A stretch of 64,000 bases of DNA from the NCBI RefSeq assembly GCF_001633165.1, contig NZ_CP015418.1, forward strand, positions 1,158,501 through 1,222,500, given 5' to 3'. Within the stretch, counting starts at the first letter, position 1. Every line of letters begins with the position of its first letter. Origin of the DNA: Rhodovulum sulfidophilum DSM 1374. Lineage in GTDB: Bacteria > Pseudomonadota > Alphaproteobacteria > Rhodobacterales > Rhodobacteraceae. The notes under the pieces are model-generated. The model had not been told where the DNA came from. It did no database searches and saw only the letters and a program-made list of their open reading frames with translations. This document shows positions 1 to 8,166 of the stretch, piece by piece. A program made the translations under genes and the position numbers.

Positions 1-1
1 T

Positions 2-649
2 GTGTTCGTCGGCACGCTGGCCTTCTCGATGCAGGATGTGCTGCTGGAACCCTATGGCGGGCAGATCCTCGGGCTGTCGGTCTCATCGACCACGCTTCTG
101 ACCGCGCTTTGGGCCTTCGGGGCGCTGATCGGCTTCGGGCTGGCGGCGCGCTGGCTGGGGCAGGGCATGAATTCGCACCGGATGGGGGCGCTGGGCATTC
201 TCGGCGGCATCGTCGCCTTCACCCTGGTGATCTTTGCCGGGCCGCTGCATTCGGGCCTTCTGTTCTTCTTCGGCGCGATGCTGATCGGCTTTGGCGGCGG
301 GCTGTTCTCGGTCTCGACCCTGACCGCGGCGATGGCGCTGCCGGTGCGGGATTTCGCCGGTCGCGGGCTTGCGCTCGGGGCCTGGGGCGCGGCGCAGGCC
401 ACCGCCTCGGGGCTGGCCGTGGCGCTGGGCGGGGCCTTGCGCGACGGAATCGGGCATCTCGCGACGGCGGGCGTTCTGGGCGAAGGGCTCAACACGCCGG
501 CCACCGGATACGCGGCGGTCTACCACATTGAGATCGTCCTTCTCTTCGTGACACTCATGGTTCTGGGGCCGCTTGTGCGCCCACAGGACCGCAACCATCC
601 CAACAGGGATTCCTCGGCCAAGATCGGGCTGGCCGACTTCCCAACCTGA
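2..649 (+). CDS. lhaA: LhaA/PucC-family light-harvesting complex assembly MFS protein (3' part)
   Basis: Reading frame open from the window edge; 215 residues of the C-terminal half of a multi-spanning membrane protein. It carries Gly/Ala-rich transmembrane helices and the family segment LAFSMQDVLLEPYGGQILG followed by SVSSTTLLTALWA, which is typical of the bacteriochlorophyll-delivery (BCD) branch of the major facilitator superfamily. Family members are about 470-480 residues, so roughly the first half lies outside the window. The stop is 18 bp before puhA; in Rhodobacter lhaA lies directly upstream of puhA and holds part of the puhA promoter region. Placement before puhA favours LhaA (LH1 assembly) over its paralogue PucC (LH2). 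The role is inferred from family and position. Confidence 0.9.
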   Translation: MFVGTLAFSMQDVLLEPYGGQILGLSVSSTTLLTALWAFGALIGFGLAARWLGQGMNSHRMGALGILGGIVAFTLVIFAGPLHSGLLFFFGAMLIGFGGGLFSVSTLTAAMALPVRDFAGRGLALGAWGAAQATASGLAVALGGALRDGIGHLATAGVLGEGLNTPATGYAAVYHIEIVLLFVTLMVLGPLVRPQDRNHPNRDSSAKIGLADFPT

Positions 650-667
650 CCCGGAGGACCGATACCC

Positions 668-1450
668 ATGGTCAACGCTTTTTTCGGAAACTTCGACATT
701 GCCAGTCTGGCCATCTGGTCGTTCTGGCTGTTCTTCGCTGGGCTGATCTTCTATCTCCAGCGGATGAACATGCATGAGGGCTACCCGCTGGAAGACGAGG
801 TGGGGAATGCCGCGCCGAACCAGGGCATGTTCCCGCTGCCCGCGGCCAAGACCTTCAAGCTGCCGCATGGCCAGGGCGAAAAGACCGTGCCCGACATGCA
901 GACCGACCCCCGCAACGCGGATCTGGCACTGCAGAAGGTCACCAAGAGCAACGGCTACCCGCTGGAGCCGACCGGCGATCCGATGGTCGACGGCGTGGGC
1001 CCGGCTGCCTGGTGCGCCCGCAAGGACGAGCCCGAGCTCGACGGCCGCGGCCATCCGAAGATCCAGCCGCTCTCGGTGCTGAAGACCTTCAAGGTCTCGG
1101 CCGGTCGCGACCCGCGCGGCATGCCGGTGATCGCGGGCGACGGCGAGGCGGTCGGCACCATTGTCGACATGTGGGTCGACGAGCCCGAACAGCTGGTGCG
1201 CTATCTCGAACTGGAACTTGACGAGGCCCATGGCGGCGGCCGCCGCCTGCTGCCGATGCAGCTGGCCAAGATCGGCTGGTTCAAGCCCGAGGTCTCGGTG
1301 CACTCGATCTACGGCAAGCATTTCGCCGCCGTTCCGACCATCAAGTCGGCCAAGCAGATCACCAAGCTCGAAGAAGACAAGGTCTGTGCCTATTACGCGG
1401 GCGGCAAGCTTTACGCCGACCCCGCCGAGCGGCTCGAACCGCAATTCTGA
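668..1450 (+). CDS. puhA: Photosynthetic reaction centre H subunit
   Basis: 260 residues, the normal family length. It has a short periplasmic N-terminus, one transmembrane helix at about residues 12-32 (IWSFWLFFAGLIFYLQ), then a large cytoplasmic PRC-barrel domain with the conserved stretch EGYPLEDE, a GDPMVDGVGPA segment and a VDMWVDEPE strand. The H subunit caps the L/M core and shapes the proton path to QB. ATG is preceded by a clear Shine-Dalgarno (GGAGG). It sits 18 bp after lhaA and 12 bp before puhB, so it belongs to the puh operon. Identification is secure from sequence and context. Confidence 0.98.
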   Translation: MVNAFFGNFDIASLAIWSFWLFFAGLIFYLQRMNMHEGYPLEDEVGNAAPNQGMFPLPAAKTFKLPHGQGEKTVPDMQTDPRNADLALQKVTKSNGYPLEPTGDPMVDGVGPAAWCARKDEPELDGRGHPKIQPLSVLKTFKVSAGRDPRGMPVIAGDGEAVGTIVDMWVDEPEQLVRYLELELDEAHGGGRRLLPMQLAKIGWFKPEVSVHSIYGKHFAAVPTIKSAKQITKLEEDKVCAYYAGGKLYADPAERLEPQF

Positions 1451-1462
1451 GGAAGGGACGCA

Positions 1463-2095
1463 ATGTCCGACGACGATTTCGCCGCCGAACCGATCAAGGG
1501 ACTGCCGGAGCGCCTGCCCGAGGGGGAACATATCCTCTGGCAGGGCCGGCCCGACTGGTGGGCGCTCGCCCGTGAGAGCCTCGCCCTGTTCTGGGTGGGC
1601 GGTTATTTCGTCGTTCTCTTCCTGTGGCGCATGATCGTCGCTGCCGAGACCATGCCCTGGTCGCAGGCGGCGGTCGCGTCGTCGTTCTTCCTGGTCCTGG
1701 GGGCCGTGGTCTGCCTGCTGCTGCTGATCACGGCCTTCGTCCAGGCGCGGGCCACCGTCTATACCGTCACCAACCGGCGTGTGGCGCTCCGGATCGGAGC
1801 GGCGCTCGATATGACGCTGAACCTGCCCTATACCCAGATCGGCAATGCCAATCTCGACCTTCGGAAATCCGGGAGCGGCACGATCGCCTTCGAATTGATG
1901 GGAACGACCAAGTTCTCGTATCTTCTGTGCTGGCCCCATATCCGTCCCTGGCGGATGGCCCGCACGGAACCCGCGTTCCGCTGTATCCCCGACGCGGCGA
2001 AGATCGCCCGACTGATTGCCGACGCGGCGGAAACGCGGGTCTCCGAGCCCCGGCTCACGCGCGTCGATGCCGACGACACCGTCGCAGCGGAGTAG
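1463..2095 (+). CDS. puhB: Photosynthetic complex assembly protein PuhB
   Basis: 210-residue membrane protein with an N-terminal cytoplasmic segment (PEGEHILWQGRPDWWALA), two to three hydrophobic helices at about residues 35-100, and a PH-like (bPH2) region containing TVYTVTNRRVALRIG. PuhB assists reaction-centre assembly in Rhodobacter and is found only next to puhA. It is 12 bp downstream of puhA with an AGGAAGGGA ribosome site, and its stop is 6 bp before puhC. Nothing unusual is visible. Confidence 0.95.
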   Translation: MSDDDFAAEPIKGLPERLPEGEHILWQGRPDWWALARESLALFWVGGYFVVLFLWRMIVAAETMPWSQAAVASSFFLVLGAVVCLLLLITAFVQARATVYTVTNRRVALRIGAALDMTLNLPYTQIGNANLDLRKSGSGTIAFELMGTTKFSYLLCWPHIRPWRMARTEPAFRCIPDAAKIARLIADAAETRVSEPRLTRVDADDTVAAE

Positions 2096-2101
2096 CAGAA
2101 G

Positions 2102-2566
2102 ATGGCTCGAAACAACCGGCATACCGGCCCTTACAACCACGGAGAGAAGATCCCTCCGATCCTGATCAAGGGCATGTTCGGGGTCGCGCTTTTCGCGCTG
2201 ATCCTGGTGAGTTACGCGCGGCTGACCGACCGGCCGCTCGACGCGCTTCCTGATGCGGGAGCCCCGGTGGCGGTGGAGCGCCAGATCGTGATCAGCGCCA
2301 AGATCGACGGCTCGGCGAAGGTCTACGATACCGAGGGCAACCAGGTCTTCGAGTTCGCCCCCAACGAGGGCGGCTTCGTGGCCGGGGTCTGGCGGGCGCT
2401 CGAGCTCAAGCGCAAGCAGGCCGGCGTGCCGCTCGACGCCCCGGTCCGTCTGGTCCGGTTCGAGGATGGGCGGATTTCTCTGTACGACGACCAGACAGGC
2501 TGGCGTGCGGAACTGGTCGGCTTCGGTGCCGACAACACGGCAGCCTTCGCGCGGCTGCTGGACTGA
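2102..2566 (+). CDS. puhC: Photosynthetic complex assembly protein PuhC
   Basis: 154 residues. The N-terminus reads PPILIKGMFGVALFALILV, one transmembrane anchor at about residues 22-40, and the remainder is a periplasmic or cytoplasmic domain with a V-I-S-A-K-I-D-G-S-A-K-V strand and GGFVAGVWRALELKR, both typical of PuhC. In Rhodobacter PuhC is needed for efficient reaction centre/LH1/PufX organisation. It is third in the puh operon, between puhB and the small conserved ORF. Assignment rests on sequence and gene order. Confidence 0.93.
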   Translation: MARNNRHTGPYNHGEKIPPILIKGMFGVALFALILVSYARLTDRPLDALPDAGAPVAVERQIVISAKIDGSAKVYDTEGNQVFEFAPNEGGFVAGVWRALELKRKQAGVPLDAPVRLVRFEDGRISLYDDQTGWRAELVGFGADNTAAFARLLD

Positions 2567-2617
2567 CCGGAGGGATCGGGAACATGCCCTCCACATCTAA
2601 AAACAGGGAACCGAAAG

Positions 2618-2914
2618 ATGGGAATTTTCACCCGACGGAAGGAGACCGCACCTTGTACGGTTGAGGTCTCGCACAGGTTCGAAAGCCTGCATGCGCATGT
2701 CCGGTTCAACAACGGGGCCGTCGTGCATCCGGGCGACGAGGTGCTGGTGCAGGGCCCCGAGATCATGGCCCCCTATGGCGAAGTGGTCAGGGAGGACCGC
2801 ACCGCCATCATCACCCGGGCCACGCCGCTCGAACGTCTGTGGACGCGACTGACCGGCGATCTGGAATTCATGGAGCTTTGCGAATTCTCCTTTTCCGAGG
2901 AGGTGAAGCTGTGA
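2618..2914 (+). CDS. Conserved small protein of the photosynthesis cluster (between puhC and acsF)
   Basis: 98 residues, soluble, no signal peptide or membrane segment. It begins MGIFTRRKETAPCTVEVSH and contains HAHVRFNNG, HPGDEVLVQGP and an acidic C-terminus (LEFMELCEFSFSEE). The stop TGA overlaps the acsF GTG start (GTGA), so translation of the two is probably coupled. Gene order puhC-small hypothetical-acsF-puhE is known from Rhodobacteraceae clusters, but I know of no assigned function. Tight coupling to acsF suggests a role in the cyclase step or in complex assembly; that is inference only. Confidence 0.85.
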   Translation: MGIFTRRKETAPCTVEVSHRFESLHAHVRFNNGAVVHPGDEVLVQGPEIMAPYGEVVREDRTAIITRATPLERLWTRLTGDLEFMELCEFSFSEEVKL

Positions 2915-4026
2915 ACGCCCATACCGCCGATGCCACCACCGTCGAGGAAAGCCTCGCGATTCAGGAACAGCAGGCCGTTCTGGACAGCGAGACCGCGACC
3001 GCCGTCGCGATGCAGGACACCCTGCTGACGCCGCGCTTCTACACCACCGATTTCGAGGCGCTCGACGCCATCGACGTGACCCCGGTCCGGGCCGACTGGG
3101 ACGCGCTGATCGCCGAGATGCAGGCCGATCCGAACAAGGGCCATTTCCGCAAGGACGAGACCTGGGACCATGTCGACTGGGACGGGATGGAGCCCGAGTT
3201 GAAGAAGGAGTTCATCGACTTCCTGATCAGCTCCTGCACCGCCGAGTTTTCGGGCTGCGTGCTCTACAAGGAGATGAAGCGTCGCGGCTCGAACCATGAC
3301 GTGACCGAGCTGTTCCAGCTGATGGCCCGCGACGAGGCGCGCCATGCAGGCTTCATCAACGACGCGCTGCGCGAGGCCGGGATCGCGGTCAATCTTGGCT
3401 TTCTGACCCAGAAGAAGAAATACACCTACTTCCGGCCGAAATTCATCTACTACGCCACCTATCTGAGCGAGAAGATCGGCTATGCCCGCTACATCACGAT
3501 CTTCCGCCATCTCGAGGCGCATCCGGAAAAGCGGTTCCACCCGATCTTCAAGTGGTTCCGCGAATGGTGCAATGACGAGTTCCGCCATGGCGAGGCCTTC
3601 GCGCTTCTGATGAAGACCGACCCGAAACTGACCTCGGGCGTCAATGTGCTGTGGATCAAGTTCTTCCTGACCGCGGTCTTCGCCACCATGCATGTGCGCG
3701 ACCACCAGCGGCCCGAATTTCACAAGGCACTGGGCGTCGATACCGACTGGTACGGCCAGGAGGTCTTCCGCAAGACCTCGGAGCTGTCGCGGCAGATCTT
3801 CCCGATCACGCTCGATATCGACCATCCGCGCTGGGCCAGGGGCCTGGCCGCCCTGCAGGAGGCCAGCGTCGCCATCGACGCGGCGCGCAAGCGCGGCGGC
3901 GTGGCCGGCAAGCTCGCCCAATGGGCGGGATCGGCCCGGGCGGCCGGGGCCTTCCTGTCGCTTCTGACGATCCCCGCGCGGCGGCATGAGGTGCCGGCCT
4001 CGCCCCGTCTGGAGCCAGTCTATTGA
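2911..4026 (+). CDS. acsF: Mg-protoporphyrin IX monomethyl ester (oxidative) cyclase, aerobic
   Basis: 371 residues from a GTG start chosen because it follows GAGGAGGTGAAGCT at proper spacing and gives the normal family length. AcsF makes the fifth ring of bacteriochlorophyll using O2. Di-iron ligand motifs are visible: AEFSGCVLYKE, DEARHAGF and DEFRHGEAFA. The conserved FNRDELDWDAM-like region appears as DHVDWDGMEPELKKEF. It overlaps both neighbours by 4 bp (GTGA with the preceding ORF, TTGATC with puhE), so it is translationally coupled. No anaerobic cyclase (bchE) is in the window. Confidence 0.97.
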   Translation: MNAHTADATTVEESLAIQEQQAVLDSETATAVAMQDTLLTPRFYTTDFEALDAIDVTPVRADWDALIAEMQADPNKGHFRKDETWDHVDWDGMEPELKKEFIDFLISSCTAEFSGCVLYKEMKRRGSNHDVTELFQLMARDEARHAGFINDALREAGIAVNLGFLTQKKKYTYFRPKFIYYATYLSEKIGYARYITIFRHLEAHPEKRFHPIFKWFREWCNDEFRHGEAFALLMKTDPKLTSGVNVLWIKFFLTAVFATMHVRDHQRPEFHKALGVDTDWYGQEVFRKTSELSRQIFPITLDIDHPRWARGLAALQEASVAIDAARKRGGVAGKLAQWAGSARAAGAFLSLLTIPARRHEVPASPRLEPVY

Positions 4027-4844
4027 TCGCAACGGCGTGGTTCGCGGCACTGGCCGCCTTCTTCATCTGGTGGTTCTCGACCGGGGCAATCCTGATCGTC
4101 GTGCGCCGCGCCGAACATCGCGGCCGCCTTGCGCATCTTCGGGCCACGGTCATGGCCCTGCCGCTTCTGGGCGGCGGGGTGTGGCTGTTCGAGGTGACCC
4201 GCCATGTCGAGACCGTGGCGACCGCCTATCTGGCCTTTCTCTCGGCCATCGCGATCTGGGGCTGGGTCGAACTGGCCTTCCTGACCGGTGTCATCACCGG
4301 GCCGAACACGACCCGCTGTCACCCGCATGCGCGCGGCTGGGAGAGGTTCATGCGGGCCTATGGCACCATCGCCTATCACGAGACGCTGCTGGTGGTGATC
4401 CTGTTCGCGATGCTGGTCACCAGCCACGGTTCGGCCAACGGGGTCGGGGTCTGGACCTTCATCGTCCTGTTCTTCGCCCGGATCTCGGCCAAGCTGAACC
4501 TGTTTCTCGGCGTGCCCAAGATCAATATCGAGTTCCTGCCGACGCCGCTTTCGCATCTGCCCAGCCATTTCAAGATCTCGCGGCTGAACTGGCTGTTCCC
4601 GATTTCGATCTCGGCGCTGACCTTTGCGGTGGCCTGTTTCATGGAGCGGCTTTTCGCGGTCGGCGCGCCGCATGACAAGGTGGGCTTCGGGCTTCTGACC
4701 ACGATCACCGCGCTGGCGCTGCTGGAGCACTGGCTGATGGTGCTGCCGCTGCCCGATGAACGGCTCTGGCGCTGGATGCTGCCCGAGCGGAAGGCAAGCG
4801 CCGAGAAGGACAAGATCCCGTCCAACGACCTGAGCAGGACCTGA
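4023..4844 (+). CDS. puhE: Photosynthetic complex assembly protein PuhE
   Basis: 273-residue integral membrane protein with about seven hydrophobic helices, beginning LIATAWFAALAAFFIWWFSTG (TTG start overlapping the acsF stop) and containing NTTRCHPHARGWERF and FVLGVPKIN-type motifs (LNLFLGVPKINIEFLP) characteristic of PuhE. It modulates reaction centre/LH1 formation in Rhodobacter. It is the last gene of the puh operon here. In R. capsulatus and R. sphaeroides hemA follows puhE; here the next gene is cycA, 216 bp downstream. Confidence 0.93.
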   Translation: MIATAWFAALAAFFIWWFSTGAILIVVRRAEHRGRLAHLRATVMALPLLGGGVWLFEVTRHVETVATAYLAFLSAIAIWGWVELAFLTGVITGPNTTRCHPHARGWERFMRAYGTIAYHETLLVVILFAMLVTSHGSANGVGVWTFIVLFFARISAKLNLFLGVPKINIEFLPTPLSHLPSHFKISRLNWLFPISISALTFAVACFMERLFAVGAPHDKVGFGLLTTITALALLEHWLMVLPLPDERLWRWMLPERKASAEKDKIPSNDLSRT

Positions 4845-4998
4845 CCGGCACCGCTTGCGAATCGGTTCGGGGCGGCCCCGGGCGCATCCGGTCTGGAAAT
4901 GGACGAAAACCAGAGTTTCGCGTCAGGCGTGTACGGCTTCGGGGTCGTCTGGGGTTAATACTTTGATCGTAAATCCTTTTTTTAGCAACCCATATAGA

Positions 4999-5029
4999 TT
5001 GACCTTCGGAGACCCGCGTTCCATGTTAT
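4999..5029 (+). promoter_or_regulatory. Candidate sigma70-type promoter of cycA
   Basis: A TTGACC hexamer (4999-5004) and a TGTTAT hexamer (5024-5029) are separated by 19 bp, slightly longer than ideal, and lie 31 bp before the cycA ATG in the only AT-rich patch of the puhE-cycA gap. Suggested by pattern only. Confidence 0.35.
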
Positions 5030-5060
5030 GCACCGGTTCAGCTGAGTCAGGGAGAGACCC

Positions 5061-5504
5061 ATGATTTCTAAATTCGCCATCGCCGCCACCGCCGCGGCCA
5101 TGATTGCCGGTCCGGCGCTTGCCCTCGATGTGACGGGCGATGCGGCTGCGGGCGAGAAGGTCTTCAACAAGGTCTGCCAGACCTGCCATGTGGTCAAGAA
5201 CGACGCGGGCGAGGTGGTTGCCGGTCGCAATGCCAAGGTCGGCCCGAACCTGTTCCAGATGCCCGGTCGCCATGCCGCCGCCATCGATGGCTTCCGCTAT
5301 TCCAAGCTGATGAAGGAAGCCGGCGAGAAGGGTCTGGTCTGGACCGAGGAAGAGCTGGTCAAATACGTGCCGAACCCGACCGAGTTCCTGCGCAATTACA
5401 CCGAAGATCCGAAGGGTCGCGGGCTGATGACCAATCAGCGCGTGAAGGAACAGGAAATCCGCGACGTCTTCGCCTATATCGCGAGCTTCGGCATCCACGA
5501 ATAA
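5061..5504 (+). CDS. cycA: Cytochrome c2, periplasmic electron carrier
   Basis: 147 residues with a cleavable Sec signal (MISKFAIAATAAAMIAGPALA, cut about residue 21), the haem-binding motif CQTCH, the class I region KVGPNLFQMPGR, and a distal Met ligand in GRGLMTNQ. It shuttles electrons between cytochrome bc1 and the photo-oxidised reaction centre, and also to terminal oxidases. AGGGAGAGACCC precedes the ATG. It stands alone between the puh operon and the converging bch operon, with its own promoter region and terminator. cycA near puhE is seen in several Rhodobacteraceae clusters, usually with hemA in between. Confidence 0.95.
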   Translation: MISKFAIAATAAAMIAGPALALDVTGDAAAGEKVFNKVCQTCHVVKNDAGEVVAGRNAKVGPNLFQMPGRHAAAIDGFRYSKLMKEAGEKGLVWTEEELVKYVPNPTEFLRNYTEDPKGRGLMTNQRVKEQEIRDVFAYIASFGIHE

Positions 5505-5525
5505 GCGCGTCCCGTCCTGCGAAAC

Positions 5526-5553
5526 GGCCGCTGGTAGCCCCGGCGGCCTTTTT
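5526..5553 (+). terminator. Rho-independent terminator after cycA
   Basis: GGCCGC and GCGGCC form a 6-bp GC stem around a TGGTAGCCCCG loop, immediately followed by TTTTT (5549-5553). It lies 22 bp past the cycA stop and before the converging bchO stop. Confidence 0.8.
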
Positions 5554-5584
5554 GCTGGCCGGAGGCCCGACCGGGCGCGGCGGC

Positions 5585-6448
5585 CTACAGATGCTGTGCG
5601 AGGAAGGTCTCGATCCGGGCCGTGACCGCTTCGGGGGCCTCTTCATGGGCCAGATGGCCGAGCCCTGGGAACCGCGCGAGCTCGGCCTGCGGCAACCTCG
5701 CCGCTGCACGCACCGAGCCCGCGACCGGCACCGCGCGATCGTCCTCTCCCACGATCAGAAGCGTCGGCAGGTCGATCCCGGGCAGGTCGTGCCAGAGCCC
5801 GTCCAGAGACCATTGCGCCACCATGGCCAGCGTCGCGTCGGTATGGTGGCGGTCGGCCACGAGCCGACGGTAGAGCGCGAGCCCCTCGGGCGAGATCCGG
5901 CTGCCGATCCCGGCGATCATGTATTCGACCCCGGCGGCATTGCCGAGCCAGCGCGAGATTTCCGAGGCCGAGAACGGGTTCAGCGCCATCATCCGCGCCA
6001 TCATCGGAAACAGGAAGCCTGCGGCCCCCTTGAACGCCTCCAGCGCGGCGTTGATCCCGACCAGGGCCCGCGGCGGCTGTTTCAGGTCGCGCACCATCCG
6101 AAGCGCCAGCGCGGCGCCGGCGGAATGGCCTATGATGGCGTCGGGTTGCAGCCCCTCGCCGTCAAGCAGCGCCGAGATGTCCCGGCTCATCGCATTGAGG
6201 CTGCAGCGCTGGCGGGCGCCGAGCTTGGTGAAGCCCTGACCGGGCAGGTCGAGCGCGACCACGTGATAGCGCTCGGCGAGGATCGGGAAGACATCGCGCC
6301 AGCTATGGGTGGCGCCGCCGGTGCCGTGCAGCAACAGCAGGACCGGCCCGTCGCCGGCCTCCTGAAGGTGCCAGTAATGCGGGCGGTGGCGCACGAACCG
6401 GGAGAATTCCCGGTTCGGCCAGTCATATCCGTCCCGGTCCCAGTCCAT
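5585..6448 (-). CDS. bchO: Alpha/beta hydrolase BchO (Mg-chelatase-associated)
   Basis: 287 residues with the alpha/beta-hydrolase fold: oxyanion region LLLLHGTGGATHSW, nucleophile elbow GHSAGAALALRM, acid segment LLIVGEDDRAVPV and a final catalytic His in PGLGHLAHEEAP. It starts with ATG 9 bp after the bchD stop. BchO is consistently linked to bchI and bchD in purple bacteria; its precise reaction in bacteriochlorophyll synthesis is not established. It is the last gene of the crtA-bchI-bchD-bchO transcription unit on this strand. Confidence 0.93.
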   Translation of the reverse strand: MDWDRDGYDWPNREFSRFVRHRPHYWHLQEAGDGPVLLLLHGTGGATHSWRDVFPILAERYHVVALDLPGQGFTKLGARQRCSLNAMSRDISALLDGEGLQPDAIIGHSAGAALALRMVRDLKQPPRALVGINAALEAFKGAAGFLFPMMARMMALNPFSASEISRWLGNAAGVEYMIAGIGSRISPEGLALYRRLVADRHHTDATLAMVAQWSLDGLWHDLPGIDLPTLLIVGEDDRAVPVAGSVRAAARLPQAELARFPGLGHLAHEEAPEAVTARIETFLAQHL

Positions 6449-6456
6449 GCGTCCCC

Positions 6457-8166
6457 TCAGGCGTCGAGCGCGGCCGATACGGCGGTCGAGAGCCGGTCGG
6501 CATCGGCCCTCGGCAGCGGGATATAGGGCGCGCCCAGCGTCTCGGCCAGGGCCTTCAGCGACCGCTCGGGCCGCTGGCCCATGTCGATCACCATGGCCGG
6601 ATAGCCGTTGGCCCGGATCGCGGTCGCCATCCGCGTCGCATCCTCGGTCGCCATCGTCCTGTTGGCGGTGCCGTCAAGCGCGATATTCGCCCGCCCGTCG
6701 GTCAGCAGCGCGACGGTCGGCGTCATGCCCCGCCCCTTGGACTGGATCGCCAGTTCCAGCGCGGTCTTCAGCCCCGCCGCCAGCGGCGTGCCGCCGCCGC
6801 CCGGAAGCGCCGCGAGCCGCCGCTTGGTCTGCACCAGCGACCGCGTCGGCGGCAGCAGCAGCTCGGCCGCCTCGCCCCGGAACGCGACCAGCGCGACATG
6901 GTCGCGCCTAGCATAGGCCTCGGCCAGCAGCAGCTCGACCGCGCCTTTGGCCTCGGCCAGACGGGTCATCGCCGCCGAGCCCGAGGCATCGACCACGAAG
7001 ATCAGGAGCCGGTCGGATTTCTCCTCGAAGCGCTTGATCCGGAAGTCGTCCGTGCGGATGTGCAGGGACCGCTCGAAGCTCGATTCGCGTTTGCGGATGG
7101 TCTGCCAGGGCGCGGCCGCGCGCAGCGTCGAGATCACGTCGAGCCGGGCACCGGTATCGAGCCGTCCGCGCCGCGGCGGGATCGGCCGTCCGCGTCGGTT
7201 GCCCTTGCGCTTGGCGCCGGCGCCGGAAATGCCGCCGCCCGCGCGCTGCGCCTTCTGCGCGGCGAGATTGGCCAGCAGATCGGCCGGAAGCGTGGCCTTG
7301 GCGGCCTCGAGCAGGATGTCCTGCAGCGGCAAATCGTCCAGCGACTGGCTTTCGCCCTCGTCCTGATCGTTCTGGTTCTGCTCGGGGTCGGGATCGGGCG
7401 GGGGCGGGTCCTGCGGCGGCTGCTCGTCCTCGTCCGGTTCCTCCTCGGGGAACTGCGTGGCACGGGGCGCCAGCACCAGCTGGACGGCGGCGCTCAGATC
7501 GTCCTGATCGACCTCGTCATTGCCCGCCAGCGCGGCCAGCGCCTTGGCGGCCTTCAGCGCCAGCATCGGCGCACGCAGCGAGTCGATGCCCAGCCGCACC
7601 GCAAGAATCGTCAGATCCTCCAGCACCTTGTCGCCCGCCCGAACGCCCGGCAGCCGGGCCCGGGCCGCGGCCAGCGCGTCCCCGTCCATCGCGATGCGCT
7701 CGGTCTGGCCCCAGGGCAGGGCGTCGAGATCGAGATGCAGCGCCAGCCGGTCGGTCAGCGCCTCGGGCAGGGTCTCCTGCGGCTCGGCGCCCTCGTCCAT
7801 CGCGACCAGGCAATGCCCGGTGCCCTGATCGAGCGCCCCGGCCAGCCGCGCGGCCAAGCCCGGCTGGGTGCGTTCGGCCATCGGCAGAACCAGGATCGCG
7901 GGCTCGGCCAGAAGGCCCGCCCGCTCGACCAGCTTGCCCGAGGACAGTGTCGCGGTCAGGTCGATGCCGCCGAAAAGCTGCTCGTCGCCGATCGAGGGAT
8001 GCAGGCGCTTGAGCGGCAGGGGCAGGGCGGGCAGGGCCTCGATCACCCGGTCGCGCACCGGCCCCGACCGGGCGCGGAGCCACAGGCCCCCCAGCCCGGC
8101 CGGATCGACGGCCAGTGCGTTCAGGCCGATCTCGACCCGGGTCCAGATGCCGTCAGGCAGGCTCAC
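6457..8166 (-). CDS. bchD: Magnesium chelatase subunit D
   Basis: 569 residues from a GTG start at 8166 (VSLPDGIWTRVEIGL). An upstream ATG in the same frame would overlap bchI by about 140 bp and add a non-conserved tail, so I prefer the GTG, which overlaps the bchI stop by 14 bp. Domains: degenerate AAA-type region (1-230), an acidic proline-rich linker (EEPDEDEQPPQDPPPP and following), and a C-terminal integrin-I/VWA domain with the MIDAS motif DASGSAAM and GGGGTPLAAGL. BchD bridges BchI and BchH in ATP-driven insertion of Mg into protoporphyrin IX. bchH is not in the window. Confidence 0.95.
   Translation of the reverse strand: MSLPDGIWTRVEIGLNALAVDPAGLGGLWLRARSGPVRDRVIEALPALPLPLKRLHPSIGDEQLFGGIDLTATLSSGKLVERAGLLAEPAILVLPMAERTQPGLAARLAGALDQGTGHCLVAMDEGAEPQETLPEALTDRLALHLDLDALPWGQTERIAMDGDALAAARARLPGVRAGDKVLEDLTILAVRLGIDSLRAPMLALKAAKALAALAGNDEVDQDDLSAAVQLVLAPRATQFPEEEPDEDEQPPQDPPPPDPDPEQNQNDQDEGESQSLDDLPLQDILLEAAKATLPADLLANLAAQKAQRAGGGISGAGAKRKGNRRGRPIPPRRGRLDTGARLDVISTLRAAAPWQTIRKRESSFERSLHIRTDDFRIKRFEEKSDRLLIFVVDASGSAAMTRLAEAKGAVELLLAEAYARRDHVALVAFRGEAAELLLPPTRSLVQTKRRLAALPGGGGTPLAAGLKTALELAIQSKGRGMTPTVALLTDGRANIALDGTANRTMATEDATRMATAIRANGYPAMVIDMGQRPERSLKALAETLGAPYIPLPRADADRLSTAVSAALDA

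Noticed and set aside
83..2596. Very long open frame on the minus strand opposite lhaA-puhC
   Set aside because: Arg/Gly/His-rich shadow of high-GC coding DNA; the plus-strand puh genes explain the region.
4963..4976. TTGATCGTAAATCC upstream of cycA as an FNR box
   Set aside because: Only the left half matches; the right half agrees at a single position.
4845..5060. Remnant of hemA between puhE and cycA
   Set aside because: No ALA synthase motif in any frame; the gap is only 216 bp.
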